Source: PMG-095 sp037200885 (GTDB lineage Bacteria; Myxococcota_A; Polyangia; Polyangiales; Polyangiaceae). From it: 64,000 nt of DNA. The translations under genes were made by a program, and so were the position numbers. Where the stretch lies: contig JBBCIN010000003.1 in NCBI GenBank assembly GCA_037200885.1, positions 930,001 through 994,000 of the forward strand, given 5' to 3'. Below are positions 51,600 to 60,765 of this stretch, in pieces (position 1 is the first letter of the stretch; each line of letters starts with the position of its first letter). Below the pieces are notes generated by a model. It had not been told where the DNA came from and made no database searches. It saw nothing but the letters and a program-made list of their open reading frames with translations.

Positions 51600-52511
51600 C
51601 TAATACTGTCTCGGGGGTGCACGACGCTCTGCGAGTCGATTGCGGCCGCCGTGCGCGAAGTACTCGCGCGGATTGATCCCAACGAGCTCGACGAACACGC
51701 GATGCAGCTGCGAATAGCTGCCAAACCCCGCCCGCAACGCCGACTCGAGGTAGTTGTGGCCGTCACGCGCGACGTGCGTGCAGAACCTCCCCACCCGCGA
51801 GCGCGCGCGCTGCTCGACGAAAGCGACCCCGAGCTCCCGCTGGAAGCGGCGAGACAAGAAGCTTTCGCTGACATCGAGCTTTCGGCAAATAGCCGAGCGG
51901 TCGAGCGACGGATCCTCGAGCATCAAACAGCAGGCCAACTCGACCAAGGAGTTCGGACGGCGATCGTCGTGGTCGTCGCGGGTGGCCGCCCAGGCGCTGG
52001 CGAGCGCAGTATGCAAACGCTGCCCGGCTTCTTTAGGCGACAAGGTCTCGATCGAACAGGTGATCGCACAGGCCTCGAGCACTCGATCGCGATCCGCTCG
52101 TTTCAATTCGACGATGGGTCGACCCGCAGCCAACCAACCCAATTGGCGGGTCCAGTCCGAGAACGACGCGGCCGATGCGCCGCTCTCCGCGCCGTTGGCA
52201 GCGTGAAAGCTTCGACCGATTTCTGCGCACAGATCGGGCTCCGCTTGCACTACGACGAAATCACAGTCCGACGAGGCGGAGCTGAGCTCGTGCTCGACGC
52301 CCGGAAGGTGCCACACGAGTTGGCCTTCGTGCACCGTGTGTGTCGTGTGCCCAACCCGCTCCTCGAGACGTCCGCGGAGCACGAGCAAAAACTCGACCTG
52401 CGCGTGATAGTGGGCTGGCCTCCAGCACTCGGGATTGAACGGCCAGATGGCGCCCCTGACCGTTCTCGGCAAGAGCCGGTGCTCCTGAAGCATTGCACTC
52501 GCGGCAGCCAC
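51600..52511 (-). CDS. AraC-family transcriptional regulator with cupin sensor
   Basis: A 303-residue regulator. The N-terminal cupin (HYHAQVEFLLVLRGRLEERV, then GQLVWHLPGVEHEL) is a ligand-binding sensor. The C-terminal double helix-turn-helix (SAICRKLDVSESFLSRRFQ, then LESALRAGFGSYSQLHRVF) and FVELVGINPREYF are AraC/XylS hallmarks. ATG 52493 (MLQEHRLL) is as likely a start as 52511. It lies just upstream of the GH5 glycosidase gene on the same strand, so a sugar-responsive activator is a reasonable guess. Confidence 0.88.
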   Translation of the reverse strand: MAAASAMLQEHRLLPRTVRGAIWPFNPECWRPAHYHAQVEFLLVLRGRLEERVGHTTHTVHEGQLVWHLPGVEHELSSASSDCDFVVVQAEPDLCAEIGRSFHAANGAESGASAASFSDWTRQLGWLAAGRPIVELKRADRDRVLEACAITCSIETLSPKEAGQRLHTALASAWAATRDDHDDRRPNSLVELACCLMLEDPSLDRSAICRKLDVSESFLSRRFQRELGVAFVEQRARSRVGRFCTHVARDGHNYLESALRAGFGSYSQLHRVFVELVGINPREYFAHGGRNRLAERRAPPRQY

Positions 52512-52554
52512 CCTTCTGATTCAGCATGCAACTTCGTCGGCAGTCAAGGGGGGG

Positions 52555-52604
52555 CGCTCGCGATCCAGCAGCGCAGCCCGCGTTGCACGAGGTTCACGCG
52601 CGGC
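52555..52604. repeat. Dispersed 50-base intergenic repeat, copy A
   Basis: GCGATCCAGCAGCGCAGCCC and following bases lie between the methyltransferase and AraC genes. A copy about four-fifths identical occurs at 62853-62902, upstream of the kinase gene. Neither is inside a supported gene. Confidence 0.55.
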
Positions 52605-52664
52605 ACGTGCCTCGAAGTATCGCCTCGAGACACGAGGCCAATGGCCTCGTGTCTCCGGCGCAGT

Positions 52665-53477
52665 TCAGACGCTGACGTTGACGCGCAGAAACGTCGCCGT
52701 GATCCGCGTCCGTAGGGAGTCCGTGCTCTGGTTGTGTTCACGGAAGAGTACTTCGAGCTCCTTGGCCAGCTCCGCCGCGCGACCGCTCTGCGCGGCGGCG
52801 TCGAACGCGTTCATCGTGGGTCCGTAGTACGATCTGAATTCTGCGACGAACTGCTCGGGCGTGCCGCCGTAGTCGAAGGTGTAGCCAGCTTTCTCGAGCC
52901 CGATCCGCTCGCGCGCGATGCCCGCGCTGGTGAACCGTTCGATCACGTCATTTTCCCGACCCCAAGTCATCGGACTGACGAATCCCGCGGGCGGCGGCGG
53001 CGAATACGCCGAGCTGATGCGCAGAATTTCCGCGACGAGGGTCGGATCACCCGGGATCCAATTGCCCATCACGATGCGACCACCCGGGCGAGTGACGCGC
53101 ACCATCTCTTTGGCCACCTCGAACGGCTTGGGCGCAAACATGGCGCCGAAGATGCTCACCACCAGATCGAAACTCCGGTCTTTGAGCTCCGCTAGGTTGC
53201 TCGCGTCGCCGTGACGGAACCTCAGGTTGTGAAGGCCCTGCGCTTCCGCTCGACGGTTGCCGGCCGCAACCAGGTTTTGCGCGATATCGACGCCGAGTAC
53301 GTGCGCGCCGAGCCGGGCCGCCGGGACCGCCGTCGTGCCGTCACCGCAGCCGAGGTCCAAGACCTCGAGCCCCTGCTTGATGCCGAGCCCACGGACGAGC
53401 GCTTCGCCGCTCTCGCGCATGGTCCCTGCAATCCGCGTAAAGTCGCCCTTTTCCCACAGTGCTTGATTCGGATTCAT
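52665..53477 (-). CDS. SAM-dependent methyltransferase (class I)
   Basis: A 270-residue enzyme of the UbiE/MenG-like type. SAM-binding motif I is VLDLGCGDGTTAVPAA at about 40-55, motif II the acidic GVDIAQNL, then the VVSIFGAMFAPKP and VTRPGGRIVMGNW segments. The substrate is unknown. ATG 53477 is preceded by AAGGAAAG, and a longer frame would use unrelated upstream sequence. It is divergent from a GlxA-like regulator (149 bases between), which may control it. Confidence 0.88.
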   Translation of the reverse strand: MNPNQALWEKGDFTRIAGTMRESGEALVRGLGIKQGLEVLDLGCGDGTTAVPAARLGAHVLGVDIAQNLVAAGNRRAEAQGLHNLRFRHGDASNLAELKDRSFDLVVSIFGAMFAPKPFEVAKEMVRVTRPGGRIVMGNWIPGDPTLVAEILRISSAYSPPPPAGFVSPMTWGRENDVIERFTSAGIARERIGLEKAGYTFDYGGTPEQFVAEFRSYYGPTMNAFDAAAQSGRAAELAKELEVLFREHNQSTDSLRTRITATFLRVNVSV

Positions 53478-53610
53478 CGTCTTTCCTTCTCTGTCGTTGG
53501 CTCCGAAACCGCACGCGCCCCGCCAGAAAGTCCCCGCGAGGGTCACGCGCCGCCCAAGTCACAACCTAGAGCACCCAGCCGTCCGAGCCAGTGGCATACT
53601 CGCCATGGTT

Positions 53611-53619
53611 AGGAGGTGA
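53611..53619 (+). promoter_or_regulatory. Strong ribosome binding site of the GlxA-like regulator
   Basis: AGGAGGTGA is a perfect anti-16S complement, seven bases before ATG 53627. It decides that start over an earlier in-frame ATG at 53591 and is the strongest ribosome site noticed in the window. Confidence 0.85.
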
Positions 53620-53626
53620 TTCGGAC

Positions 53627-54610
53627 ATGATCGATGTAACCGTGGTTTTACTCGAGGGCAGCTTGCCGTCGACCTCGATGGTGCCGCTCGAGATCTTCGC
53701 CTGCGCAGGCTCGCTCTGGGGCATGCTGATGGGCACGCCGAGCGAACCGCGCTTTCGCGTGCGCACGGCTACGATCGACGGCAAGAAGACGCAGAACCTC
53801 GTGCCGGTCACGCTGGAGCCGAGCACCTCGATCGCCGACCTGGGGAAGACCGATCTGATCGTCGTACCGGCCGCGGGCATCGACCTCGATCTCGCTCGCT
53901 CGAGCAATGCCGAACTCGTCCGTTGGCTCGCGCGGCGCGGCAAGAAAACGGCGGTCGCCGGCATCTGCACGGGCGCGACCCTGCTCGCTGCCGCGGGCCT
54001 GCTCGACGGACGTCGCGGGACGACACATTGGGCGCTGGTCGAGGCCTGCCGTCAGATGTACCCAAACGTAGAGTGGTGCGCCGATCGCTTCGTAACCGAA
54101 TCAGACAACGTCTTCTGCGGGGGCGGTGTGTACGCTTCCATCGATCTGAGCCTGTACCTCGTCGAGCACTTTTGCGGCCACGTGCTGGCGGTGCAGACCG
54201 CCAAGGCACTTTTGCTCGAAGCCCCACGCATCTGGCAGTCGAGCTACGCCGAGCAACCCCCACGTTCGGCACACCACGATGAGCCGGTGCAACGCGCGCA
54301 AAAGTGGCTCTACTCCCACTTCCGTGAAGCCATCGACTTCGACCAAGTGGCTGCGAAGGTCGGCATGAGCCCGCGCAACTTTGCGCGTCGTTTCAAGGCC
54401 GCCACCGGCGAGGCGCCGCTCGCGTACCTGCACCGGCTGCGCATCGACACCGCCAAGCGCCAGCTCGAAAACGCTCACCGCTCGGTACAAGAGATCAGCG
54501 AACAGATCGGCTACGAAGACGTCGCCTTCTTCCGCCAACTGTTTCGTCGCCACACGGGCAGCTCGCCTCGTGAGTACCGCGCTCGGTTCGGCCCGCGCAG
54601 CGCGGGGTAG
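53627..54610 (+). CDS. GlxA-type regulator (DJ-1/PfpI-like domain plus AraC DNA-binding domain)
   Basis: A 327-residue regulator. The N-terminal amidotransferase-like domain contains DLIVVPAAGID and the nucleophile-elbow-like VAGICTGATLLAAAGLLDGR (Cys in ICTG), followed by TTHWALVEAC; the usual role is sensing, not catalysis. The C-terminal AraC domain has FDQVAAKVGMSPRNFARRFK, ATGEAPLAYLHRLRID and a second helix pair ISEQIGYEDVAFFRQLFRRH. The start follows a perfect ribosome site. It may regulate the divergent methyltransferase. Confidence 0.92.
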   Translation: MIDVTVVLLEGSLPSTSMVPLEIFACAGSLWGMLMGTPSEPRFRVRTATIDGKKTQNLVPVTLEPSTSIADLGKTDLIVVPAAGIDLDLARSSNAELVRWLARRGKKTAVAGICTGATLLAAAGLLDGRRGTTHWALVEACRQMYPNVEWCADRFVTESDNVFCGGGVYASIDLSLYLVEHFCGHVLAVQTAKALLLEAPRIWQSSYAEQPPRSAHHDEPVQRAQKWLYSHFREAIDFDQVAAKVGMSPRNFARRFKAATGEAPLAYLHRLRIDTAKRQLENAHRSVQEISEQIGYEDVAFFRQLFRRHTGSSPREYRARFGPRSAG

Positions 54611-54666
54611 CTGAACATCGGCTCAGGCTCGTGCGTTGCGCGAGCGAAACGATCACAATGCGCTCC

Positions 54667-55575
54667 ATGACGCGCCGGGCGACCAAGTCGGATGAGGTCG
54701 TCGACTATCGACGTTCGGCGGTATTGCCTGGCGTCGAGGTGATCAACGCTCATCACTCGCCCAGAGAGTGGCGCGTGATCACTCCGGAGTGCGCAGTCGT
54801 GATGTTCCGAACCTGGCAAGGCAGCGTGCGCACTCGCGGCCAGGTCCTGAGCGGCGAGCCGGGGCTTGCGTTTTGTTACACACCTGGCGAGGTCATGATT
54901 GCCAATCCACTCGCGGGCCCAGGATCGTTCAGCGTCCTGCAGCTTCCGACTGAGCTCGTCGCAGAATGGCTGGCCGAGCAACAGCCGGGCTCGGTTCGGT
55001 TCGATTGGGCTCAGCTGATGAAGCCCATTTCTCAGCGGCTTCGCCGGCATTTTTCCGGGTTCTCCGAAATATTTGCAGCGACCGCCAGTCCCATGCAAGT
55101 GCAGTCGCAGTTGGTCGAGCTGTCGGAGATCATGATCAGCGAGCTGATCCAGGGCGCGCGGCAGCCACGCCCAGTGCGTGGCCCCGCGATCCCAGCCGCG
55201 GCGCGCATGCGCGAGTGTTTGAACGAGGAGGGCCTCAACATCGACCTCGAGACGCTAGCGAAACGGGCTGGGCTCAGTCGCTTCGAAGCAGTGCGCGCGT
55301 TCAAGAAGCGCTACGGGTTGCCGCCTCACGCTTATCAACTCTGCCTGCGCATCAGCCACGCACGTCAGCTACTGCGCGAGGGTGTGCCGGCAGCGGACGT
55401 GGCGCTGCGCTGCGGCTTCTCGGATCAGAGTCACTTCAATCGCCACTTCAAGCGCTTCAATGGTGTGACGCCGATGCAGTATGCGCGCGGTCATGCGCCC
55501 TCGATTCATCACCTGAGCATCCGACATCGCGGAGCTGAAGACCCGAGCGCCATCGTCGTCAGCTCCGATCGCTGA
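54667..55575 (+). CDS. AraC-family transcriptional regulator, paralogue 1
   Basis: A 302-residue regulator. The N-terminal cupin-like AraC ligand domain (PREWRVITPECAVVMFRTWQ; GEPGLAFCYTPGEVMIANP) precedes two helix-turn-helix units (LETLAKRAGLSRFEAVRAFK; DVALRCGFSDQSHFNRHFKR) and FNGVTPMQYARG. A nearly full-length paralogue begins at 63114. ATG 54667 is preferred because the paralogue starts at the matching point. It follows the GlxA-like gene by 56 bases in the same direction. Confidence 0.9.
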   Translation: MTRRATKSDEVVDYRRSAVLPGVEVINAHHSPREWRVITPECAVVMFRTWQGSVRTRGQVLSGEPGLAFCYTPGEVMIANPLAGPGSFSVLQLPTELVAEWLAEQQPGSVRFDWAQLMKPISQRLRRHFSGFSEIFAATASPMQVQSQLVELSEIMISELIQGARQPRPVRGPAIPAAARMRECLNEEGLNIDLETLAKRAGLSRFEAVRAFKKRYGLPPHAYQLCLRISHARQLLREGVPAADVALRCGFSDQSHFNRHFKRFNGVTPMQYARGHAPSIHHLSIRHRGAEDPSAIVVSSDR

Positions 55576-55693
55576 TCGGCGAGCTACATGTGCGGAGCGG
55601 TGCGATTGGCTCTCACGTCAATGACAGACTCGAGTGTGTCGCATGGAGCCGCGCAGAGATTGATGCTAGGTTCAGGCTTTGTCCCGAGAAAAT

Positions 55694-56983
55694 ATGCGAA
55701 GGTTTGGGGTTCCGGCGGTCTTGCTTGCAGCCTTGTACGTGGCTTGTGCTGACCCGCCGAAAAAGATATCGACTGGACACGCAGGCGCAGGCCCTGGCGG
55801 AGCCGTCGGCGAAGCGGGCGAGAGCGATGACGGCGGTGCCAAGCCTGCGGGCGGGTCCGGTGGCACTAGTGGTGCGCCCGTTGCTGAGGCCGGCATGGCC
55901 GGTGAACCCGATGCCGAAGGCGGTTCGGGCGGTGAAGGCGGAGCGACGGAGCCAAGCGGAGGGACAGGCGGGGCAGGCGGAGGGACGGTAGACGCATGTA
56001 CCGGCCTTACCGTGGGCGGGAAGTCCAAGATGCCGGCTCCACCGACGACCGGCGTGGCCAAGCCCGCGGGCGCGCAGGGCGGCCTCCACGTGATCAACTG
56101 GGCCGGCTTCAAGGGTGCTCTCTCGTACACCTTCGACGACTCATTGCAGAACCAAGTCACTCACTACGAAGACCTCAACGGGGTCGGCATCCACGTGACA
56201 TTCTACCTGGTGAACTTCAACCAGGGCAGCAATCCGATTTGGGAGAAAGCCGTCGCTGACGGCCACGAGCTCGGAAATCACACGGTGCATCACTGCATGG
56301 CCAATGGCACGAACTGCGTGTCGGGAGTCTTCTCCACTATCGACAAAGAGCTCGATGACAACACGACATTCATCATGTCGAAAGCCGGCGTCACCGGCGT
56401 GTATACTTTTGCGTCACCGTACGGCGACAACGGCTGGGTGGATGGGGCGAGTCAACGGTTCCTGGTCGCGCGCGGCGTCAGCGACCCGAATGGTGGCGTA
56501 CTTCCGAACGATTCGAGCAATCCCTATACTCTGCCGTGCCACATCACGAATCCGGATGAAAAAGCCGTCGGTGGCCTGAACAACATCAGCGATGACGTGC
56601 GCGCCAAGGGCTCCTGGCGCACCGTCTTGATGCACAGCGTCGATCCCACCATCAACGATGGTGGCTATCAACCGATCCAACTCGTCGAAGCCCTAGGGAC
56701 CATGAACTACACGAAGAGCCTCGGCGACGTGTGGGCGGACACGGTGGTCGCGATCGGATCTTATTGGCGCGGTCAGAAGGCGCTCTCGACCGTTCAGCCG
56801 ACGTCCGTCGGAAGCGACAAGGTCTACACTTGGACCTTGCCTGAGCACTTCCCACCCGGGCAGTACCTGCGCGCTACCGTCACCGGCGGCAAGGTGAAGC
56901 AGTGCGGCACCGAGCTCACTTGGGATGATCACGGTTATTACGAGATCAATCTCGATGCCGGCTCAGTGACGATCTCGCCGTAG
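55694..56983 (+). CDS. Polysaccharide deacetylase-like lipoprotein
   Basis: A 429-residue exported protein. Signal peptide ending YVAC, then about 90 residues of Gly/Ala/Ser/Glu-rich linker that would hold the enzyme away from the membrane. The NodB homology domain follows: the first motif is LSYTFDDSL (TFDD metal-binding Asp pair), the second is HELGNHTVHH (HxxxH), then FASPYGDNGW and VLMHSVDPT. The catalytic metal ligands of carbohydrate esterase family 4 are therefore present. The C-terminal 100 residues form a beta-rich extension ending in a strand. The target glycan is unknown. Confidence 0.85.
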   Translation: MRRFGVPAVLLAALYVACADPPKKISTGHAGAGPGGAVGEAGESDDGGAKPAGGSGGTSGAPVAEAGMAGEPDAEGGSGGEGGATEPSGGTGGAGGGTVDACTGLTVGGKSKMPAPPTTGVAKPAGAQGGLHVINWAGFKGALSYTFDDSLQNQVTHYEDLNGVGIHVTFYLVNFNQGSNPIWEKAVADGHELGNHTVHHCMANGTNCVSGVFSTIDKELDDNTTFIMSKAGVTGVYTFASPYGDNGWVDGASQRFLVARGVSDPNGGVLPNDSSNPYTLPCHITNPDEKAVGGLNNISDDVRAKGSWRTVLMHSVDPTINDGGYQPIQLVEALGTMNYTKSLGDVWADTVVAIGSYWRGQKALSTVQPTSVGSDKVYTWTLPEHFPPGQYLRATVTGGKVKQCGTELTWDDHGYYEINLDAGSVTISP

Positions 56984-57005
56984 CGCTCTCGGGCAAGACG
57001 AACGT

Positions 57006-57035
57006 CCGAGCGGGCTGCGTTTTTGCCCCGCTCGG
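57006..57035 (+). terminator. Hairpin downstream of the deacetylase gene
   Basis: CCGAGCGGG and CCCGCTCGG pair perfectly (9 bases) around a 12-base loop containing the T-run. It lies 22 bases after the stop. There is no T-tail after the stem, so efficiency as an intrinsic terminator is uncertain. Confidence 0.5.
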
Positions 57036-57213
57036 GCGGCCAACCTGCTCCGGCGGGGTTCGCCACCGACGGATGGGGGTGCGAGAAGGTAATAGCGATG
57101 ATCGAGCGCTTGATGTTTCTCGCCTAACGGCCGCGCGACATATCGTAGACTACCAATCGCGTTGCGGTTTCCACGCGCACTTCGCGCACCCATTTAACTG
57201 GAGGACGGGCTCG

Positions 57214-58125
57214 ATGTCTCTACGTCGCTTGAGTTTGCTTTTGGCGTTGCCAACGCTGGTTGGAATCTCTCTGTCAGCATGCGGTACGGAGGATGACTCC
57301 GCGCCCGGACCCGCGGGAGGCAGCGGGGCCACCGCGGGATCTGCTGGTAACCCCGAGACCGCAGGCAAGGGCGGATCGGGTGCAGAAGCAGGCACGGACG
57401 CCGAAGGCGGCATGGCGGGAAGCGAGCCGGGTCCGGGCGGCTCCGGTGGCAGCGCGGGCGAGCCCAGCGACGCCGGTTCCGGCGGAGAAGCGGGCAGCTT
57501 GACGGGCGGCACTGGCGGCAAAGGCGGCGGCGGCACTGGTGGCACCGCTGGCACTGGCGGCAAGGGCGGCGCCGGCGGTGCTAGCGGCACCGCTGGCACT
57601 GGCGGTGGCGCGTGTCATACGGACATCCAGAATTTCAATACCGACCCGGCCGGCGGAATGGGCCGCTACTTGGCTGACACGGCTACTGGGTCAGTGACCA
57701 ATTCGACCGTTGTGTACAGCAGCTTACAGGGAGCCGCCGCGCCCGGTTCCGGTCAGCTCAACGCCACCTTTGGCGCCTATGGCGATGCGGTACAGCTCGG
57801 CCTCTTCCTCAACGGCAAAGTGTGGACCTGCACGACGAAGCTTCACGCCATGGTCAAACTCGTCGCGACCCCCGATCTCAGCCACATCGCCGGGATCAAT
57901 TTTTCGGTCAGCTCGAACAACTACGGCACGTACTCGGCCAAGATGGTCAGCACGACCGGCTTCGCACTCGACACCTGGACGCCGATCGCGCTCGACTTGA
58001 CGACCGTCACGCCAGTGCCGAAGTTCACGGACATCAGCGGGATTGGGTTCCAGCTGGTGGCCGTGAGCAGCGGACCGACGCCGGTCACGACCACGATGTA
58101 CGTCGACGATGTCTGGGTCGAATAG
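57214..58125 (+). CDS. Gly-rich lipoprotein with C-terminal carbohydrate-binding-like domain
   Basis: A 303-residue exported protein. Signal peptide (SLLLALPTLVGISLSAC, lipidation Cys about 24), then about 110 residues of Gly/Ala/Ser/Thr-rich linker with degenerate GTGGKGG-type repeats. A beta-sandwich-like domain follows (CHTDIQNFNTDPAGGMGRYL, ..LGLFLNGKVWTCTTKLHAMV, ending TTTMYVDDVWVE), similar in outline to the end of the neighbouring Cys-rich lipoprotein. ATG 57214 follows GGAGG by nine bases and gives the signal peptide. No enzymatic motif is seen; a surface ligand-binding role is inferred. Confidence 0.7.
   Translation: MSLRRLSLLLALPTLVGISLSACGTEDDSAPGPAGGSGATAGSAGNPETAGKGGSGAEAGTDAEGGMAGSEPGPGGSGGSAGEPSDAGSGGEAGSLTGGTGGKGGGGTGGTAGTGGKGGAGGASGTAGTGGGACHTDIQNFNTDPAGGMGRYLADTATGSVTNSTVVYSSLQGAAAPGSGQLNATFGAYGDAVQLGLFLNGKVWTCTTKLHAMVKLVATPDLSHIAGINFSVSSNNYGTYSAKMVSTTGFALDTWTPIALDLTTVTPVPKFTDISGIGFQLVAVSSGPTPVTTTMYVDDVWVE
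57503..57611. repeat. GC-rich degenerate repeat encoding a Gly/Thr linker
   Basis: About nine imperfect units of the kind GGCACTGGCGGCAAGGGC encode GTGGKGG-like repeats. Such tracts are prone to slippage and can vary in length between strains. Confidence 0.6.
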
Positions 58126-58139
58126 TCGAAGCCTGCACG

Positions 58140-58169
58140 AGCGAGAGTTCGGTGGCACCGACTCTCGCT
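58140..58169. terminator. Strong bidirectional hairpin between convergent genes
   Basis: AGCGAGAGTTCGGT and ACCGACTCTCGCT pair with one bulged base around a GGC loop. It lies between stops at 58125 (plus strand) and 58176 (minus strand), so it can serve both genes. Confidence 0.65.
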
Positions 58170-58175
58170 GCGTGC

Positions 58176-59138
58176 TCAGAACGTCGCTTTCAGGCCCGCC
58201 ATCGCGCCATCGGAACGCGGCGCGACACTGGCCTGCACCGAGCTGCCGCCATTGCGACCCACGAAGTAGAACGCCGCCGCGCCCGCGAGGCTCGCGGCGC
58301 CCACGCCGAGCGAGATGTAAGAGTACGTAAACTTCTTACGAATCGAGTCCACGTCATCCGGGTTGCAATTCGGGCTGCAGCCGGTGTCGCTGTTGGCGGC
58401 GTTGTAGTCGCTCACGCCCTTGACGCGGAAGTAAACGAAGGAACCGAGCGCGACGACCCCAACGCCGCCGAGCACGTACGTCATCACCGGGACGCCGCGC
58501 GGGCCGCTCGGAGCGGCCGCACCATTGGTCGCGGACTTCGCGTGTGGATCGGCAAACGTGACCTCGAGCACGCGCGCTTTGTCGCCCACGCGAGCAGTCT
58601 CGCTCATGCGCAAGAGACCGCGCGTCGGCTGGATGAACACGAAATTGTGCGGGCCCGGATCCACCGCGATCGGGCGCCCAGTGATCTGTTGGGCGACTGT
58701 CTTGCCGTCCATCTCTACACGGACGTCCGTGAGCTCCCCGCCCTCGGCCTTCCGCGCCGAAAACACCAGCGTGGGCGTTTCCGCCTCCAACGCGCCGTAG
58801 AAGCGCACGCACTCCTGCACGATGGCCGAGTTACATTGAAGCTGCGAACACTCGAGCGCCGCAGCAGAGGCCGCGACATAGTGTCCCGCGAGCTTCTCGG
58901 TTTGCGTTCGCTCGTAGGCGGCGCTGCAGGCCTCACCGGGCGTACTCGGCTTCGCTACTTCGGGCGAGGCTTCGGCTGCGGGCGTGGTGACGCTCGGCGC
59001 GGTGCTGGGAGCCGCACTTGGAGAGCCGGGCACCGGCGCTGGCGCGGGCGGCTTCGCGTTCGCGATGCCCACTGGCAAGAGACCGAAGGCGAACAGCAGC
59101 GCGGGAGCCGAGCGCCATTTTCTACTAATGGTCCTCAT
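58176..59138 (-). CDS. Exported protein with PEGA-like region and two C-terminal transmembrane helices
   Basis: A 320-residue protein. Signal peptide (SAPALLFAFGLLPVGIANA), Pro/Ala linker, a Cys-containing helical part (GEACSAAYERTQ.., ALECSQLQCNSAIVQEC) resembling a short repeat-type fold, then a beta region (VRVEMDGKTVAQQITGRPI, FVFIQPTRGLLRMS) like PEGA domains, and two transmembrane helices (YVLGGVGVVALGSFVYFRVK; YISLGVGAASLAGAAAFYFV). This plan is common in myxobacterial proteins of unknown role. ATG 59138 has GGGGA nine bases upstream. It follows the Cys-rich lipoprotein gene by 19 bases and may be cotranscribed with it. Confidence 0.65.
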   Translation of the reverse strand: MRTISRKWRSAPALLFAFGLLPVGIANAKPPAPAPVPGSPSAAPSTAPSVTTPAAEASPEVAKPSTPGEACSAAYERTQTEKLAGHYVAASAAALECSQLQCNSAIVQECVRFYGALEAETPTLVFSARKAEGGELTDVRVEMDGKTVAQQITGRPIAVDPGPHNFVFIQPTRGLLRMSETARVGDKARVLEVTFADPHAKSATNGAAAPSGPRGVPVMTYVLGGVGVVALGSFVYFRVKGVSDYNAANSDTGCSPNCNPDDVDSIRKKFTYSYISLGVGAASLAGAAAFYFVGRNGGSSVQASVAPRSDGAMAGLKATF

Positions 59139-59157
59139 GATTTTCGTCCCCATCTCA

Positions 59158-60579
59158 TCATTTAACGAAAGCAACATCGTCGATGTACAAGTCGTAATCC
59201 TGGCCCGACGCCACTCTGAACTGCACGGAGACTATGCCCCTCGGCGGCACGCCGGCCGGCGGCGGGGCCGCATCAGGGCCCGGCTTGAACGCCGTGGGCG
59301 CCGGAACACCGCCCGGCTCGAGCGTGAGGTCAGCAAAGGCGACCGAGAAACGCTGCCAGATCGTCGTGACCTGCACGCTCTTGAAGTAATGGTGATCGCA
59401 GATACCTACCGGCGGCCCAGCAGTAGTGCAGGTTTGCCCCGCCGCGTCCGTGTCGGCGTCCGGCAGGACGACTGTGACCGTCAACGCGGCTTCAGCGCGC
59501 GCCCAGAACGTGACGCCGCTGTAGGCCGAAGCGTCGTAGGGGCTCTTGGTCGCTTGGCCTGCGCCGCTGTTGTTCACATCGACGCCGACGCCGGAACCCC
59601 AACTCGTGAAATCCTTGCCCTTCGCGTGGAGCCCGTTGGTGCTTGGTCCGCGATTGATGAGAGCGATGTCCTCGGTGCCGACGCCAGTGCCATCACCATA
59701 GGCGTACCAGTTCCCGACGCGCCCTTGCAGCGCGGGGTTCGCAGGCAGAAGGAAATCACCATCCTCGAAGTCATCGATGATGGCAGAGGGCTCGACCACG
59801 ATGTCGGCAGAGCATTTGCCGTTTTTGCCGCAGATCCAGGTGTCGCAATCAGCCGCGGAGTTGCAGTACGCGCTGACCGGACACGGTTTGGTGGCAGAGC
59901 ACTCGCCGCCGCAATCTTTATCGCTCTCGTTTTGATTTTTGACCTGGTCGCTGCAAGTGGCGGCCTGACACAGGTTGTTGGAGCACACCTTGCTCACGCA
60001 ATCGGAGCCCTCCACGCAATGACGGCCGTCACCACACGCGGCGCAGCTGCCGCCGCAGTCCTTGTCCGTCTCGTCCAACTCCTTTGCTCCACTCACGCAG
60101 TGGTCAGCGCAAACGCCACCTGAGCAGTACAAGCTAGAGCAACCCACGTTGCTCGAGCAGGCGACACCGAGATCGCATTTTTTGGCGCACGGACCGCCGC
60201 AGTCGACTCCGGTCTCGTCTTCGTTCTGGATGTTGTCGGAGCAGGATGGCTCCGTGCACGCGTTGTCACTGCAGAACAGGGTATCGTCGCAATCCCGATC
60301 CGCGGTGCAGTGGGCCTTCGCGGCGCAGCGGTCGCACTTGCTGGTCCCCCCGCAATCCACGTCCGACTCGTTCGAATCCTTCTTGTGGTTGGAGCACGCG
60401 GTCACCACCGGGCCGCCGCCGCCAGCGGCGTCCATTCCGCCTTCGGAGTTGTCGGTACCGCCAGAGGCCCCCGTGCTCGGAGAATAATTTGCCGAGAGCG
60501 AGTCTAGATCGGGCGTGCAAGCAGCCGCGAAGTAGAGAGCCAGTGCGCAGGGAACGAGTAGTTTGAGTCCAGAAAACAT
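59158..60579 (-). CDS. Lipoprotein with four Cys-rich repeats and a carbohydrate-binding-like domain
   Basis: A 473-residue exported protein. Signal peptide ending FAAAC (Cys21). Four tandem Cys-rich repeats at about 62-108, 113-157, 161-204 and 209-256 share the pattern NExDxDCGGxC..C..G..C....DC.S..C....C, with roughly nine Cys each, so multiple disulfides and extracellular location are likely. A beta-sandwich domain follows (IIDDFEDGDFLLPANP, ..VTFWARAEAALTVTVVLPD, ending YDLYIDDVAFVK). The domain resembles those of secreted glycan-binding proteins. ATG 60579 gives the signal peptide. The repeat class is typical of deltaproteobacterial surface proteins, with no assigned role. Confidence 0.75.
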   Translation of the reverse strand: MFSGLKLLVPCALALYFAAACTPDLDSLSANYSPSTGASGGTDNSEGGMDAAGGGGPVVTACSNHKKDSNESDVDCGGTSKCDRCAAKAHCTADRDCDDTLFCSDNACTEPSCSDNIQNEDETGVDCGGPCAKKCDLGVACSSNVGCSSLYCSGGVCADHCVSGAKELDETDKDCGGSCAACGDGRHCVEGSDCVSKVCSNNLCQAATCSDQVKNQNESDKDCGGECSATKPCPVSAYCNSAADCDTWICGKNGKCSADIVVEPSAIIDDFEDGDFLLPANPALQGRVGNWYAYGDGTGVGTEDIALINRGPSTNGLHAKGKDFTSWGSGVGVDVNNSGAGQATKSPYDASAYSGVTFWARAEAALTVTVVLPDADTDAAGQTCTTAGPPVGICDHHYFKSVQVTTIWQRFSVAFADLTLEPGGVPAPTAFKPGPDAAPPPAGVPPRGIVSVQFRVASGQDYDLYIDDVAFVK

Positions 60580-60765
60580 CGGGTTTGCAAGTCTAGTTGG
60601 AGGACGAAGCACGAGCGCGAGATAACACTCGGGCCCGATGATCTTCGAGTCTAGCAGACCCTCAGATCGTTTGCTTGCGAGCGGGTGTTGGAACTCTGTC
60701 AGTCATGTGCGTGAGTGTGATCCAAGCGTCGCACAACCTGACCTACGGCACGTCGACGCAAATCC

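Noticed and set aside
57073..57213. Longer start for the Gly-rich lipoprotein
   Set aside because: It would hide the lipoprotein signal; ATG 57214 follows GGAGG.
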